Shown here piece after piece: positions 1 through 9,286 of a DNA stretch of 12,648 nt. Where the stretch lies: contig JAMQCK010001051.1 of the NCBI GenBank assembly GCA_024196135.1, positions 1 to 12,648 on the forward strand, written 5' to 3'. The stretch comes from Pleurotus ostreatus/Saccharomyces cerevisiae fusant. Lineage: Eukaryota; Opisthokonta. The translations under genes were made by a program, and so were the position numbers. The notes below the pieces were generated by a model that was given only the letters and a program-made list of their open reading frames with translations, had not been told where the DNA came from and did no database searches. The first letter of the stretch is position 1, and each line of letters opens with the position of its first letter.

Positions 1-2450
1 TCTGGCCCCCACGTCCGCGACTCCTACGTCTCCTCCGGCTCTCCCTCCCTGCGCGACCAATCTGTCAATGACTCCGTGTACGCGCTCAACGATGGTACCC
101 TGGACTCTCGCCGGCCCCTCGCGGACACCCTCTACTCGGGCGGGTACAGAGACGATCCCGAACAGTTCGACGATCAGCCTGGCGTGGCGATGTCACCCAT
201 GAACTCGGATCGAAGTCGGTACATGGAAGAGAAGCGGGCGACATATGCCGCTCCGCGTGCAAAATCGAAGCGCATAATGATCATGGCCGCGGTCGCCGCC
301 GTTATCCTCCTCATCCTTGCCATCGTCATCCCCGTCTACTTTGCTGTGGTCAAGCCGAAGAATAACAAGAACAACCTTGCAAATAATGGAAGCGGCGACG
401 ACTCTTCTAGCGACTCTGATGGTACTTCCTCGAGTGGAGGTGGGAAAAATGCGATTGTCACCGGCGGCGACGGCAGCGAAATCACTATGGAAGGCGGCGA
501 CAAGTTCACGTACTCAAACAAGTTCGGGGGCACATGGTACTGGGACGATGAGGACCCGTTCAACAACAACGCTCAGGCGCAGACATACACACCTCCGCTC
601 AATGAGTCGTTCAAGTACGGCGAGGACAAGATCTTTGGGTACGTGCTTGCCAGCGTTGTCAATGACCAGGATCTAATCTATCCGCACTAGTGTTAACATC
701 GGCGGTTGGCTCGTCCCTGAACCTGTATGTGGCTTGCTACGTCTTTTTGATGGTTGCTGATGGCGCCTCTAGTTCATTGTTCCTTCTCTATACGAGCCAT
801 ATGTCAACAACACTACCCCCGCGGTCGACGAGTGGACGCTTTGTGAGAACATGCGGAATTCCGACGGCGGCATTGATCTGCTGGAAGAACATTACAAGAC
901 CTTCATCGTATGTGACAGACGCCTTGCTGCCGAGCACTGAACTAAATATTGTGTTCAGACCGAGAAGGACTTCGCTGAGATTGCAGGTGCTGGCCTGAAC
1001 CATGTTCGCATCCCCATTGGCTACTACGCCATCGAGACCCGTGGGGATGAGCCCTTCCTCGCGAAGACATCTTGGAAGTAAGCAATCCGCTATCGTGTTT
1101 CGGAACGCTACCTCACAGTTTTCCAGATACTTCCTCAAGGCAATCAACTGGGCGAGGAAGTACGGCTTGCGCATCAACCTTGACCTCCACGTCTTGCCAG
1201 GGAGTCAGAATGGCTGGAACCATTCTGGCAGACTCGGAGACATCAACATGCTTCTCGGGCCTATGGGCTTGGCCAACGCACAGCGCTCCCTCGACTACAT
1301 CCGGATCATCGCCGAATTTATCTCCCAGGACCAGTACAAGGACGTTGTCACCATCTTCGGCGTCACGAACGAGCCGCGCGGTCCTTTCATTGGCCAGGAC
1401 CAGCTCAAGTCCTAGTGCGCTCATTTGCTAGTTCCTTTGCTACGTCAAGTACTGACGCGTTGCCCAGCTACTACCAGGCCTACCAGATCGTTCGTGAGGC
1501 TAGCGGCACTGGCGAAGGCAAGGGCCCGTACATCAGCTTGCACGACGGCTTCATGGGCCTCCCGCAATGGGAAGGCTTCATGGAAGGCGCCGACCGCGTC
1601 CAGCTCGACTGGCACCCGTACATCGCCTTCAATGACCAGTCGGACGCGCCGATGTCTAGTTACGCTGGCAGGCCTTGCGACACCTGGGGCAAGCCCATCA
1701 ACCAGTCGATGTCGGCGTTCGGTATCACAGCTGCTGGCGAGTTTAGTAACGGTGTCACGGACTGCGGCTGGTGGCTCAATGGCGTGGAGGATGGTGTTCG
1801 GTATGAGGGCACGTACAAGGAGGGCAACTTCCCGCGTGTTGGGTCGTGCGATGATTGGATCAACTATGATACGTGGGACGACGACATGAAGGCGTCAGTG
1901 AAGCAGTTCGCCATGGAGAGTATGGATGCGATGCAGGTGCGTACATCCTGATCCTCGTTTGTCGATAGTAGATGCTGACTGTCCGCAGAACTGGTTCTTC
2001 TGGACGTGGAAGATCGGCGAGTCGAAGACGCTCGGCAAGGTCGGCTCCCCCGCCTGGTCCTACTCGCTCGGTCTTGACCAGGGTTGGATGCCCACGGACC
2101 CACGAACCGCATACGGCTCCTGCGGCAACCCAGCCCCGTGGGACGGCGAGCTCAAGGCTTGGCAAACAGGCGGCTCCGGCGCCGGCTCGCTCGCATCGAC
2201 GGTGGCCTGGCCGCCCTCGACGATCAGCAACGGCGGCGCTCCGGACGAGCTGCCGACGTACACGCCCACGGGCTCGCTCGTGACGCTGCCGGGCCCGACG
2301 TTCACCAGCGCGCCCTCGGTGAAGGTGGGCAGCGGGTGGAATAATGGCGATGATCAGACTCCCATGATGACGGACGCCGCGGGGTGCTCTTACCTTGACC
2401 CATGGGTAGGGACGAACGCTGCGCCGCCGTCGCCACTCTGCACATCATAG
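1..2450 (+). CDS. Membrane-anchored GH5 exo-1,3-beta-glucanase (5' partial)
   Basis: Glycoside hydrolase family 5 glucan 1,3-beta-glucosidase, expected to trim beta-1,3-glucan at the cell surface during wall remodelling. The frame is open at base 1, so the N-terminus lies outside the window. Proposed exons: <1-638, 691-724, 773-907, 959-1077, 1127-1414, 1468-1936, 1989-2450; 714 residues visible, stop TAG at 2448. A polar, Ser/Asp-rich cytoplasmic part precedes one hydrophobic segment (about window residues 92-117, preceded by RAKSKR), then a Lys/Asn and Ser/Gly/Asp-rich linker, then the catalytic domain: type II membrane topology. Family motifs seen: NIGGWLVPEP, HVRIPIGYYAI, DLHVLPGSQNGWNHSG, GVTNEPRGP (acid/base Glu at 1371-1373), WHPYIAF, and AAGEFSNG (nucleophile Glu at 1739-1741). 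The Thr/Pro-rich tail ends in a Cys-containing segment. The architecture resembles Aspergillus exgD-type enzymes; orthology is inferred. The gene is tail to tail with the IF1-like gene. Confidence 0.93.
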
Positions 2451-3033
2451 TCGACGCTATCACCCCCACCCTTACCCTTTGGCGTTGAGAGAAGGCCATG
2501 CGCCCCGCCTTCACCTCACGCGTATCCCCCTCGCCCTCGCCCTCGCCCTCCACCCACCCCACCACCCGCTTGTACCATATGCGGCTTGTACGATTGCTTC
2601 TACCTTAACCACCCGCCTTATCCCTCCCGCCTACGTCGGCGGCCCTACGACGCCCACCTCGGACCTCCTCTTGTGTCTCATACGTATACATATCGCTCTC
2701 GGTGTTTTGTAAGTACCGCACGGACAGACTGGCATATTTATCCATCCCCTTTGGTTATCTTACACGGTCCCCTTGGGCTAGTTACACGGTCACTCAGGCT
2801 AGTTACACGTCCTCATTGGCTTGATGTACGAGGGTACACGATACGCCCTCGACCTCTCTAGCCTGTAGCCTCGGATAATGGAGATGTTGATATCCTGGCA
2901 TGGGATTTCATTGGATTTCGCGAGTGTCCGATTCAGTGGCTATTCGTACAATGGGCTGAGCTAAATTCCTTTCCCTTTCGCTTCCTCTTCCCCTTTCCCT
3001 TCCCTACGACTTCGACAACGAGAGCCTCATGCC
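2451..3033. other. Convergent intergenic region, no gene supported
   Basis: This stretch lies between the stop codons of the glucanase (plus) and the IF1-like gene (minus), so it should hold both 3' UTRs and poly(A) sites. Open frames here have no family motifs and low-complexity translations. Visible structure: a short CTCGCC hexamer run near 2529-2551, three imperfect 21-22 nt repeats at 2760-2823, and a pyrimidine-rich tract (CCCTTT/CTTCC) at about 2967-3005. No RNA gene was recognised. Confidence 0.7.
2760..2823. repeat. Three imperfect 21-22 nt tandem repeats
   Basis: Units at 2760-2781, 2782-2802 and 2803-2823 each begin TTACACG and end in GGCTAG or GGCTTG, with a variable middle. They lie about 310 bp after the glucanase stop, in presumed 3' UTR or intergenic DNA. 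Only three divergent copies without spacers are present, so this is a minor tandem duplication and not a CRISPR-like array. No function can be assigned. Confidence 0.75.
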
Positions 3034-3380
3034 TCAGTGCTCCCCGCTCGTCGTCGCGTAACGATCCTCGAGATCCTCTTGCCCGCCGAAACCTCCTTCG
3101 AAGTCTCGCTCGGCGGGCTTGCTAGACGTTGTCTTCGCTGCAGATTCCTTCTTGTCGAGCTCCGCACGGAGAGCCTTGAGCTGTTCCTGCTCCTGCCGCA
3201 GGAGTCAGTAAAGAGGGGGAAATGACTGAGGGGGGGGGGATTCTTAAGCACACCTTGGCGTGGATGAAGCGCGCCTCTTCCGCGTTCTCGCGGCCCTTCC
3301 AGTTGGGGTCCTACGTAGAGTCAGTAAGACGTCGAAGCCGCCCGGTGAAAGTGAAGTACGTTTGCAGTAGTTCCAGACAT
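3034..3380 (-). CDS. Small IF1-like (mitochondrial ATPase inhibitor family) protein
   Basis: Three exons on the minus strand: 3360-3380, 3254-3310 and 3034-3192, with introns of 49 and 61 nt (GT...AG, with CTGAC branch-like sites), both in phase 0. They give 78 residues ending TTSGEH with a TGA at 3034-3036. The start ATG at 3380 has ACC before it. Residues about 10-40 (NWKGRENAEEARFI, then KEQEQLKALRAELDKK) fit the IF1 inhibitory helix pattern R-E-x-A-x-E-x-x-F-[IV]-x(3)-E-x-E-Q-L-x-x-L without gaps; IF1 proteins bind F1-ATPase and block ATP hydrolysis when the proton gradient collapses. The remainder is an acidic, Gly-rich tail (FEGGFGGQEDLED). Unlike typical IF1, no Arg-rich presequence precedes the helix, so location and function are uncertain. 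The gene has the same orientation as MTO1 upstream. Gene structure is well supported; the family call is moderate. Confidence 0.68.
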
Positions 3381-3715
3381 GGTGGTAAGAGTAAAGAGTC
3401 TGGATTCGTATAATCGCCCATGGCCAAGTTCAACCTATGGGTGGCGGAGCCATGACGTCGTGGCCCAGCGGGCCTACAGCTCCAAATGATGCCAAAACTC
3501 TGTGGGCCCCAAACAAGCCGTAAGCATTTGCGTGCGGTTCTTCGCTCGGGTACCACTCAGGAAAAACCGCTCCGTGCGCGAAACAAGCCAACTGTTGACT
3601 AGCCCGGAGAGTAGGGCCGCAAAGTGGAGGTGTGGATATATGATTAGAAGATACTGTACGTCCAATAGATCTACATAGATGATAGTATAGAGTAGAGTGA
3701 GCATTAAGGTGAACC
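3381..3715. promoter_or_regulatory. Spacer between MTO1 3' end and IF1-like gene
   Basis: These 335 bp must contain the MTO1 3' end and the promoter and 5' UTR of the IF1-like gene, both on the minus strand. The stretch around 3630-3700 is relatively AT-rich (GATATATG and several TAGAT/ATAGAT copies), and a CCAAT word lies on the plus strand at 3662-3666. Open frames crossing it on the minus strand have no recognisable domain and run into the IF1-like exons out of frame. No promoter element can be assigned with confidence. Confidence 0.4.
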
Positions 3716-6360
3716 TTAAGCGGATGCCGCAATGGGCTCGGGGGCGGCCTCAGGCTGAGGCAGATAGCCGCTTCGCGTTGGTGACGCGTTTTGCCGTGCA
3801 TGTCGCATCAAGAGCACGATAGAGATGGGAGTGATGCCCTCCATCCGCCGTGCGGCGCCCTGAGTATATGGTGAGTAAACGCGAGAGCAAGGGAGGCCGA
3901 GCAGTCAAGACAACGAAAAGAAAAATACTCACGATCGTCGCCGGCCGCACCTTCGCCAGCTTCTCCTTCACTTCGCTGCTGAGCCCGTCCACGGCATCGT
4001 AGTCCATCTGTGGATCAAGCGTGAAGGACTCGTCCTGCATGAAGTCTTTCAAGTCATCCTCCTGGCGCGAGATGTAGTGAGAGTAGCGGCCTAAGGTGAC
4101 GAGTCAGTTATGGTCGTGCAAAGCAGGACGTGAAAGACAAAGACTGAACGCACCATCAATATCCACCCGCGCCAACGTTTGCGGGTCGTAATTCGCCAGC
4201 TGCGGGATCGCACCGACGAGATCGGCCGTCGATACGTTGGGGTACCCAAGGAGATCCCAGCCGCTACATAAATTGTCTGAGCACGAGCTTGCCAGCGAGT
4301 CTACAAAAACACACCTCCGATACACGCCATCCCTCTGTACCGCCATGCCGTGTGATACCCAGGCCTATAATATGCTCAGCAAAGACAAGCTTCGCCGCGG
4401 ACATACGATCTACGCACCTGGGGACTCAACTTTGTCTCCTTTAGCACCCGAGTCACCTCCTCCACGTCCCCGCACGCCCTCTCGTACGCTGCCCACCGCG
4501 CATCGTCTACTACGCCGACCTTCCGGCCGAGCGGCGTAAGGCGCATGTCTGCGTTGTCGCTCCTAATAGTCATGCGGTATTCGGAGCGGGAGGTGAACAT
4601 GCGATCTTGAGGGCATGTTAGTTACTCGTTAGTCAATCCGACAAATGAAAGCTTACAAGGTTCCTCAGCACCCTTCACAATTAGGTCGTCAATCATCACG
4701 CCGATGAATCCATCGGCGCGGCTGATGATCATAGGCGGCTTGCCCAAAGCCGCGAGTCCAGCATTGATTCCCGCCACAATCCCCTGCGCCGCAGCCTCCT
4801 CATATCCAGTCGTACCTGCAGCATTTCAATCAGCATCAACTTACACCTCCTTCCCAACCACAGCTCACCATTAATCTGCCCCGCCAAAAACAACCCCCCA
4901 ATCCTCTTCGTCTCCAACGACGCCCCCAACTCCCTCGGGTCGATGAAATCATACTCAACCCCATACGCCGGGCGCACGATCTTCGCATTCTCCAACCCGG
5001 GAATCGTGCGCACGAACGCCTCCTGCACGTCCTCGGGCATGCTGTTGGAGATGCCGTTGGGGTAGATGAGGTCGGAGTCGTAGCCTTCGGGCTCGAGCCA
5101 GACATTATGGCTTGTCTTGCTGGCGAAGCGGAGGATTTTGGCTTCGAGGGAGGGGCAGTAGCGGGGGCCTGAGGGAAGAGGTGAATAAGGGAGGTAGGGA
5201 GAGGATAGGAAAGAGTAGGCGTACCCTTCCGGGTTTCCTGGATGTGTACGCTGCGGTGGAGGTTGTCGCGGATGATTTGGTGGGTTTCTGGTGTCGTGCG
5301 GGTCATGTAGCAGCTTATTTGGTTGTCCTGACAAGCGTTAGTTGTAATTCTAATAAAGCAAAGCCAGTACTGCATACCGCATTATCAACAGCTTTATGCA
5401 AGAAGCTGAAGGGCGAAGGTGGGTCGTCTCCAAGCTGCTCAGGCATTTGGGAGAAGTCTATGCTGTCCTTCGCCAGTCGCGCAGGTGTTCCTGTTTGCAA
5501 GCGACCAAGCTTGAAGCCCGCAGCGGCCAAGGAGGCAGAGAGTCCTACTGACGGTGCTTCTCCCATACGTCCAGCAGGGAATCGCTTGAGTCCTATGTGG
5601 ATCTCTCCACCCAGGAACGTGCCAGTGCAGATTACCACCTGAGAGCAGGGTATGATGTCGCCAGAATCTGAGGGTGTGAGCTGGACCGAAACAAGAGGTC
5701 ATGCACGACATACCTAGCTTTACACCGACGATCTTGCTAGGGGGACCGTGCAATGATGGTGGGGCGTCGAAGACGAGGTCAAACACGCTCCCTGCGCGCA
5801 CGTCGAGGTTGAAATAGTTGTTGAGTGTTCCTTGCATATTCGTCCTATACAACACGCGGTCCATTTGAGCTCGCGGGCTCTGCGTAGGGTTAGTCCCGTC
5901 TCGATCACCGCGAATGCACCGACACTCACTCACCCATAGGGCCATGCCTTTGGAACGGTTGAGTATGCGGAACTGTATGCCAGCCTTATCTGAAGGATTT
6001 CAGCGGGATTAATGCGCATATATGCAGCTTGCGCACCTGCGACGCGACCCATCAAGCCGCCTAGCGCGTCAACTTCGCGGACGAGGGTGCCCTTGCCTAC
6101 ACCACCGATCGAAGGGTTGCAGGACATTTCCCCAATAGTGGCGGGGTTTTGAGTGAGAAGTACGGTGCGTGCACCAGTACGTGCGGCGCCTGCAGCAGCC
6201 TCACAGCCGGCATGTCCGCCTCCAATGACACAGACTGGTGCTGAGTGAGCTATAGAAGACGCACAGAGTGAGGTTGCGCACCGTCGTATGCGCCAGTAGA
6301 GAGATATCTGTGTAGCGCAGGCCGCAGGCTGCGACAGGCGCGCGCGCGGGACAGCAGCAT
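3716..6360 (-). CDS. MTO1: Mitochondrial tRNA uridine-34 modification enzyme MTO1/GidA
   Basis: FAD-dependent MnmG/GidA family enzyme. With its GTPase partner (MSS1/GTPBP3) it installs the carboxymethylaminomethyl-type group on U34 of mitochondrial tRNAs, supporting accurate decoding. Thirteen exons: 6282-6360, 6037-6240, 5934-5989, 5714-5879, 5378-5667, 5225-5327, 4869-5168, 4657-4815, 4418-4605, 4315-4364, 4154-4263, 3933-4090, 3716-3859. All phases agree and give 668 residues, normal for the family. The first 24 residues are Arg-rich without acidic residues, a likely mitochondrial presequence. Motifs: Rossmann FAD loop [12 protein letters not shown] (about 31-42), [12 protein letters not shown] (66-77), [17 protein letters not shown] (about 300-310), [17 protein letters not shown] (about 395-411), [13 protein letters not shown], and the C-terminal [17 protein letters not shown] region. 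The start at 6360 is the only in-frame ATG found upstream of the FAD loop. It is divergent from the carrier gene. Confidence 0.96.
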
Positions 6361-6570
6361 GATGGTGGTCGGGGACAAGGACGTCGAGAAGTAGATGCGC
6401 GAAAAGAAAGACTGCCTAATGCGGAAACCCGGGCGTCGGCCGAGCACATCCCGGCGATCGAAGCAGGCCTGACATCGTCGTCGCGTTTCTCTACGCCGTC
6501 ACGCTCTGTCGCGTCCTCCCCCTGCGCCGCTCACCGTCGTCCGCCGCCTTGCGCGGTGCGCGCGCGATCC
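6361..6570. promoter_or_regulatory. Divergent promoter region between MTO1 and carrier gene
   Basis: Only 210 bp separate the two start codons (6360 minus, 6571 plus), so the genes probably share a bidirectional promoter. The region is GC-rich with no TATA box. On the minus strand an ATG at 6449, 89 nt before the MTO1 start, opens an out-of-frame reading frame that overlaps the MTO1 start; it matters only if transcription begins upstream of it. The plus side near 6480-6540 is pyrimidine-rich, as is common near fungal transcription starts. Confidence 0.6.
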
Positions 6571-8075
6571 ATGGATGGAACCAGGTATGCTGGCATCTGG
6601 AGTCCTTGACGTTGCTCACACCGCCTAGCTCGGGCTTTCCCTTCTACGACTCGGCCAAGTTCAATGATGCCCTCAAGAGTGCGTGCGCGTCCATATCTGC
6701 AACACCCTCCCTAACCCCTCGCAGGAAACAAGCCCGTCGTAGCGGCCATCTGCGCCAGCTACATCTCCACCTTCGCTGGCTACCCTGTCCGTCCTCGCCC
6801 GCATTCATGCCACATACCCGCTCACACCCTCCCAGCTCGACTCGATGAAGTCCCGCCTGCAGACCACTCGCCATGCCGTCTCCATCCCCCAGCTCGCGAT
6901 GCTCGTCTACCGCGACGAGGGCATCAAGGGCTTCTTCCGCGGCATATGGATCCCGCTCCTCACCATCTCCTTCGTCCGTGCGTCATTTCCGCACCCCCCT
7001 CTGACGCATTCCTGACCCGTTCCTCAGGCGCCGCGAGCTTCACGATCTACAGCCGCACGAAGGAGAGCTTTGCAGAACGCGGCGTCCTCGCGCGGGACAG
7101 CATCGTCGATGCTGCCCTTGCTGGAGGCGCCGGCGGCGCCATGTCCGGCGCGCTGATCTCGTTTGGCAGCGCTCGTACGTTCGTTCCTTCCTCGTGTAGA
7201 GTACACCTGCTGACGGTCCCGCAGCCTTCGAACTAGTCAAGGTACACCGAACGTGATACACCCTCGCTTCCCCGTTCTCACCACGCACAGGTCCGCCGGC
7301 AGCTCGAATTCTCCATCGCCGAAAGCAAGGGCGTCCATCTCCAAAAACCACCCGGGACCCTACACGCCGTCAAGGAGATCTACCAACGAAATGGTATACG
7401 GGGTCTTTACACCGGCCTGAGCCTGCATTGCCGTAGGTGTGCCTCCATTCCATCGCGCGGCATGTCTCTGAACTTCGCTCGTTTAGTTCGGGATACGTCA
7501 GGGACGATGTTATATTTCTTGGAGTACGACGCGATGCGCCACGCTCTGGGCCGAGATAGAAGAGGCGAGCAGCACGAGACGCCTCCCTGGTTGCCCATTC
7601 CCCCATCGCTTGTGCCCTTCGTCTGCGGGTCTCTCTCGGGCGTCACGAGTTGGGCGCTGATCTATCCTCTGGATGTGTTAGTATCCTGTCTCCCACTTCT
7701 AACACCTAATCGCCTTCTCGGACCTCTCATCTGACCCTTGGCTAACAAACATTTTCTAGCGTGAAGACCAAGGTCCAACAACGTGCACTCGCGGGCGACA
7801 AGTATAGAGGTCCTGTCGAGACATTCACGCGCCTCATAAGAGGTGCGCTATTCCTCTTTACTTCCCTCTCTTCTTCCCTCTGGTTTCGCTGTAGCTACGT
7901 CGACTCACCTCTTTCCTTCGCAGGTCCCGACCCCGCCAACCCCAAACCCCTCGTCGCCGGCCTCGCGCGGATATACCGCGGGCTCGGCGTGAGCGCACTG
8001 CGCAGCGTCACGACGCATGGCCTGCTGTGGACCTTCTTCGACCTGGTGGCGAACTATATCGACGCGCTGCCGTGA
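6571..8075 (+). CDS. Mitochondrial carrier (SLC25 family), substrate unknown
   Basis: Inner-membrane solute carrier with the three-repeat SLC25 architecture. Ten exons: 6571-6584, 6629-6678, 6725-6786, 6836-6977, 7028-7174, 7225-7241 (17 nt), 7291-7432, 7487-7676, 7760-7842, 7924-8075. Phases agree and give 332 residues, usual for the family; TGA at 8073. Each repeat has the P-x-[DE]-x-x-[KR] signature: YPLDSMKSRLQ (about residues 41-51), APFELVKVRRQLE (about 138-150) and YPLDVVKTKVQQ (about 251-262). Typical second-half segments follow: GIKGFFRGIWIPLL, GIRGLYTGLSLHCLRDTSGTM and ARIYRGLGVSALRSVTTHG. In all three repeats an intron falls within or beside the signature. There is no cleavable presequence, as usual for carriers. 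The ATG at 6571 opens MDGTSSGFPFYDSAKF; no earlier in-frame ATG was seen. I cannot name the substrate from contact residues by eye. Confidence 0.93.
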
Positions 8076-8810
8076 GGGACGCGGTCGAGGTACTGGGGCG
8101 AGGCTGGCATTGGGTAGATGGTGTACGGCGTATGCGATGCGAGGGTCGGTCTCCATATCGCAGAAGCCTTCTGGGGCAGCACAGCGGGGTTCGGGTGCGC
8201 GAAGCGGTGCGGGGATACAAGGTTGCCTTGAGAAGGGGCGGCGAAGCGCCGGGCTGATGCGGTGGTCGCCACTGGGGTGCAGCCGCTGCAATGGTGCGCA
8301 GGCGGCGCGTAGAGCGAAGCGAGGGCTCGAAGTGATGCTTGGAGCAGATCAACTCACGCGACACCAGCGACACCGTCAGCCGACGAGCCTCTTCAATGCA
8401 CTATAGCCCGCGTATCTGCAGCATGACCGTGCCCCGCAGTGGCACCGATTCCTGCCAGCCAACGCTCGCGGGTAGGTCGCATGCCTGCTATCTCTATTGC
8501 AGGCTGGCCGTTGGCGGCGTAGTGCTGACTGCTACTAACACGACTTCCCCGTGGTCACGCTTGTGTATATATGACGCTCGTGTCTTGCAAAAATACCTCT
8601 ACTGTCCAATATAATAGCCTACGCAGTGTACATGCTTGCAACAGAGAAAATAGGTTCTCACCGCTCGCTCGAGGAGTGCGATGATTGTATATTCCAAAAC
8701 GAAAAGTTCGACGAGAAAAACAAGAGTCCCTGAGGGAGGTCAAAACAAGGTGTCAACACCTCGACGATGTCTGTAAGGTTATTCAGAGGTTCGCGGAGCA
8801 ATAAATATTG
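8076..8810. other. Intergenic region after carrier gene, no gene supported
   Basis: This holds the carrier 3' UTR and the DNA downstream of U6. Several long open frames occur at 8008-8406 on both strands, but they are GC-rich, overlap each other and the carrier's last exon, and have repetitive Arg/Pro/Ser translations without domains, so I leave them out. Visible details: TATATAT at 8566-8572, AATAAA at 8800-8805 on the plus strand, a stem GGTGT/ACACC at 8748-8759, and minus-strand T-runs (A-runs on the plus strand) near 8715 and 8743 that could stop RNA polymerase III reading from U6. Confidence 0.6.
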
Positions 8811-8917
8811 AGACCCGTAGGTCTACCACTCCGGAAAAGCGTGTCATCCTTGTGCAGGGGCCATGCTAATCTTCTCTGTATCGTTCCAAATTTTTCGTAT
8901 GTCACCCCGAAGGGGAC
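8811..8917 (-). ncRNA. U6 spliceosomal snRNA
   Basis: The reverse strand carries the near-invariant U6 core: GGAACGATACAGAGAAGATT with the ACAGAGA box that pairs with 5' splice sites, then AGCATGGCCCCTGC with the catalytic AGC triad, then AAGGATGACACGC forming the internal stem-loop. The 5' end at 8917 begins GTCCCC(UUCG-type loop)GGGG with a bulged U, the expected 5' stem-loop. The core (8839-8917) has no intron. The 3' end is not certain: a TTTT run follows ACACGC directly (8835-8838), then CCGGAGTGGT and a small hairpin AGACC/GGTCT. Known U6 RNAs are about 100-112 nt, so I extend to 8811 by length only. No TATA box is visible about 30 bp upstream. Confidence 0.93.
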
Positions 8918-9286
8918 GAAAGGCTTACAGGTATGCAGAAGGTCATCGACAGAATTTGGGAGTTTTGATTTGAGGCGGAGGGTGGAGTTGTGGGTCCAAG
9001 CACCGTGGCCTTGTGGGTCCGGCGAGTTGGAGGGCACGTGCGGGTTTCAACTTGGCTGGAACGTCCATCGTCTGTGGGCTGTGCGAGCTCTCAGTATTGT
9101 CTACTTGCTTCCTGAAGTGACTCTGCTTCCCTTTGCTCCTCTCCGCTCCTTGTCTTGGCTCTGGCGACGACCTACAACATCTCTGACAAGAAGCCTCCGA
9201 GAGTCAACGTGACGCATACGGAACTTCCCGAACATCGGTGCCGACGCCGTTCGTCCTCGTCAACTGCTTGTTCGACACTCCCCATC
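8918..9286. promoter_or_regulatory. Divergent promoter region between U6 and the zinc-cluster regulator
   Basis: These 369 bp separate the U6 5' end (minus) from the regulator start (plus). Visible elements: a direct repeat of TTGTGGGTCC at 8988-8997 and 9011-9020, a palindromic E-box CACGTG at 9035-9040, and a CT-rich tract at about 9110-9155 like those near fungal polymerase II start sites. An in-frame extension upstream of 9287 has no ATG. Whether the repeat or E-box serves U6 or the regulator cannot be told. Confidence 0.5.

Noticed and set aside
2479..2861. Open frames in the convergent intergenic region
   Set aside because: Translations are repetitive and cover the tandem repeat; no splice-linked gene model with motifs could be built.
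3311..3801. Minus-strand open frames crossing the IF1-like promoter
   Set aside because: No domain or codon pattern is recognisable, and they overlap the IF1-like first exon and intron out of frame.
6361..6447. Longer MTO1 N-terminus from 6447
   Set aside because: The codon at 6447 is GTG, not ATG; the ATG at 6360 already opens a good presequence.
8008..8406. Long overlapping open frames on both strands after the carrier stop
   Set aside because: High GC keeps many frames open; translations are low-complexity and partly antisense to the carrier's last exon.
8452..8515. Possible hairpin from GCCAGCC and GGCTGGC words
   Set aside because: Pairing covers only about 7 bp with a long loop; not distinguishable from chance in GC-rich DNA.
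8748..8759. GGTGTTGACACC as a U6 downstream B box
   Set aside because: It matches the B-box consensus only loosely (about 7 of 9 positions) and is better explained as a small inverted repeat.
9155..9286. N-terminal extension of the regulator upstream of 9287
   Set aside because: The open frame starts at TTG, has no in-frame ATG, and its Arg/Ser-rich translation looks like 5' UTR.
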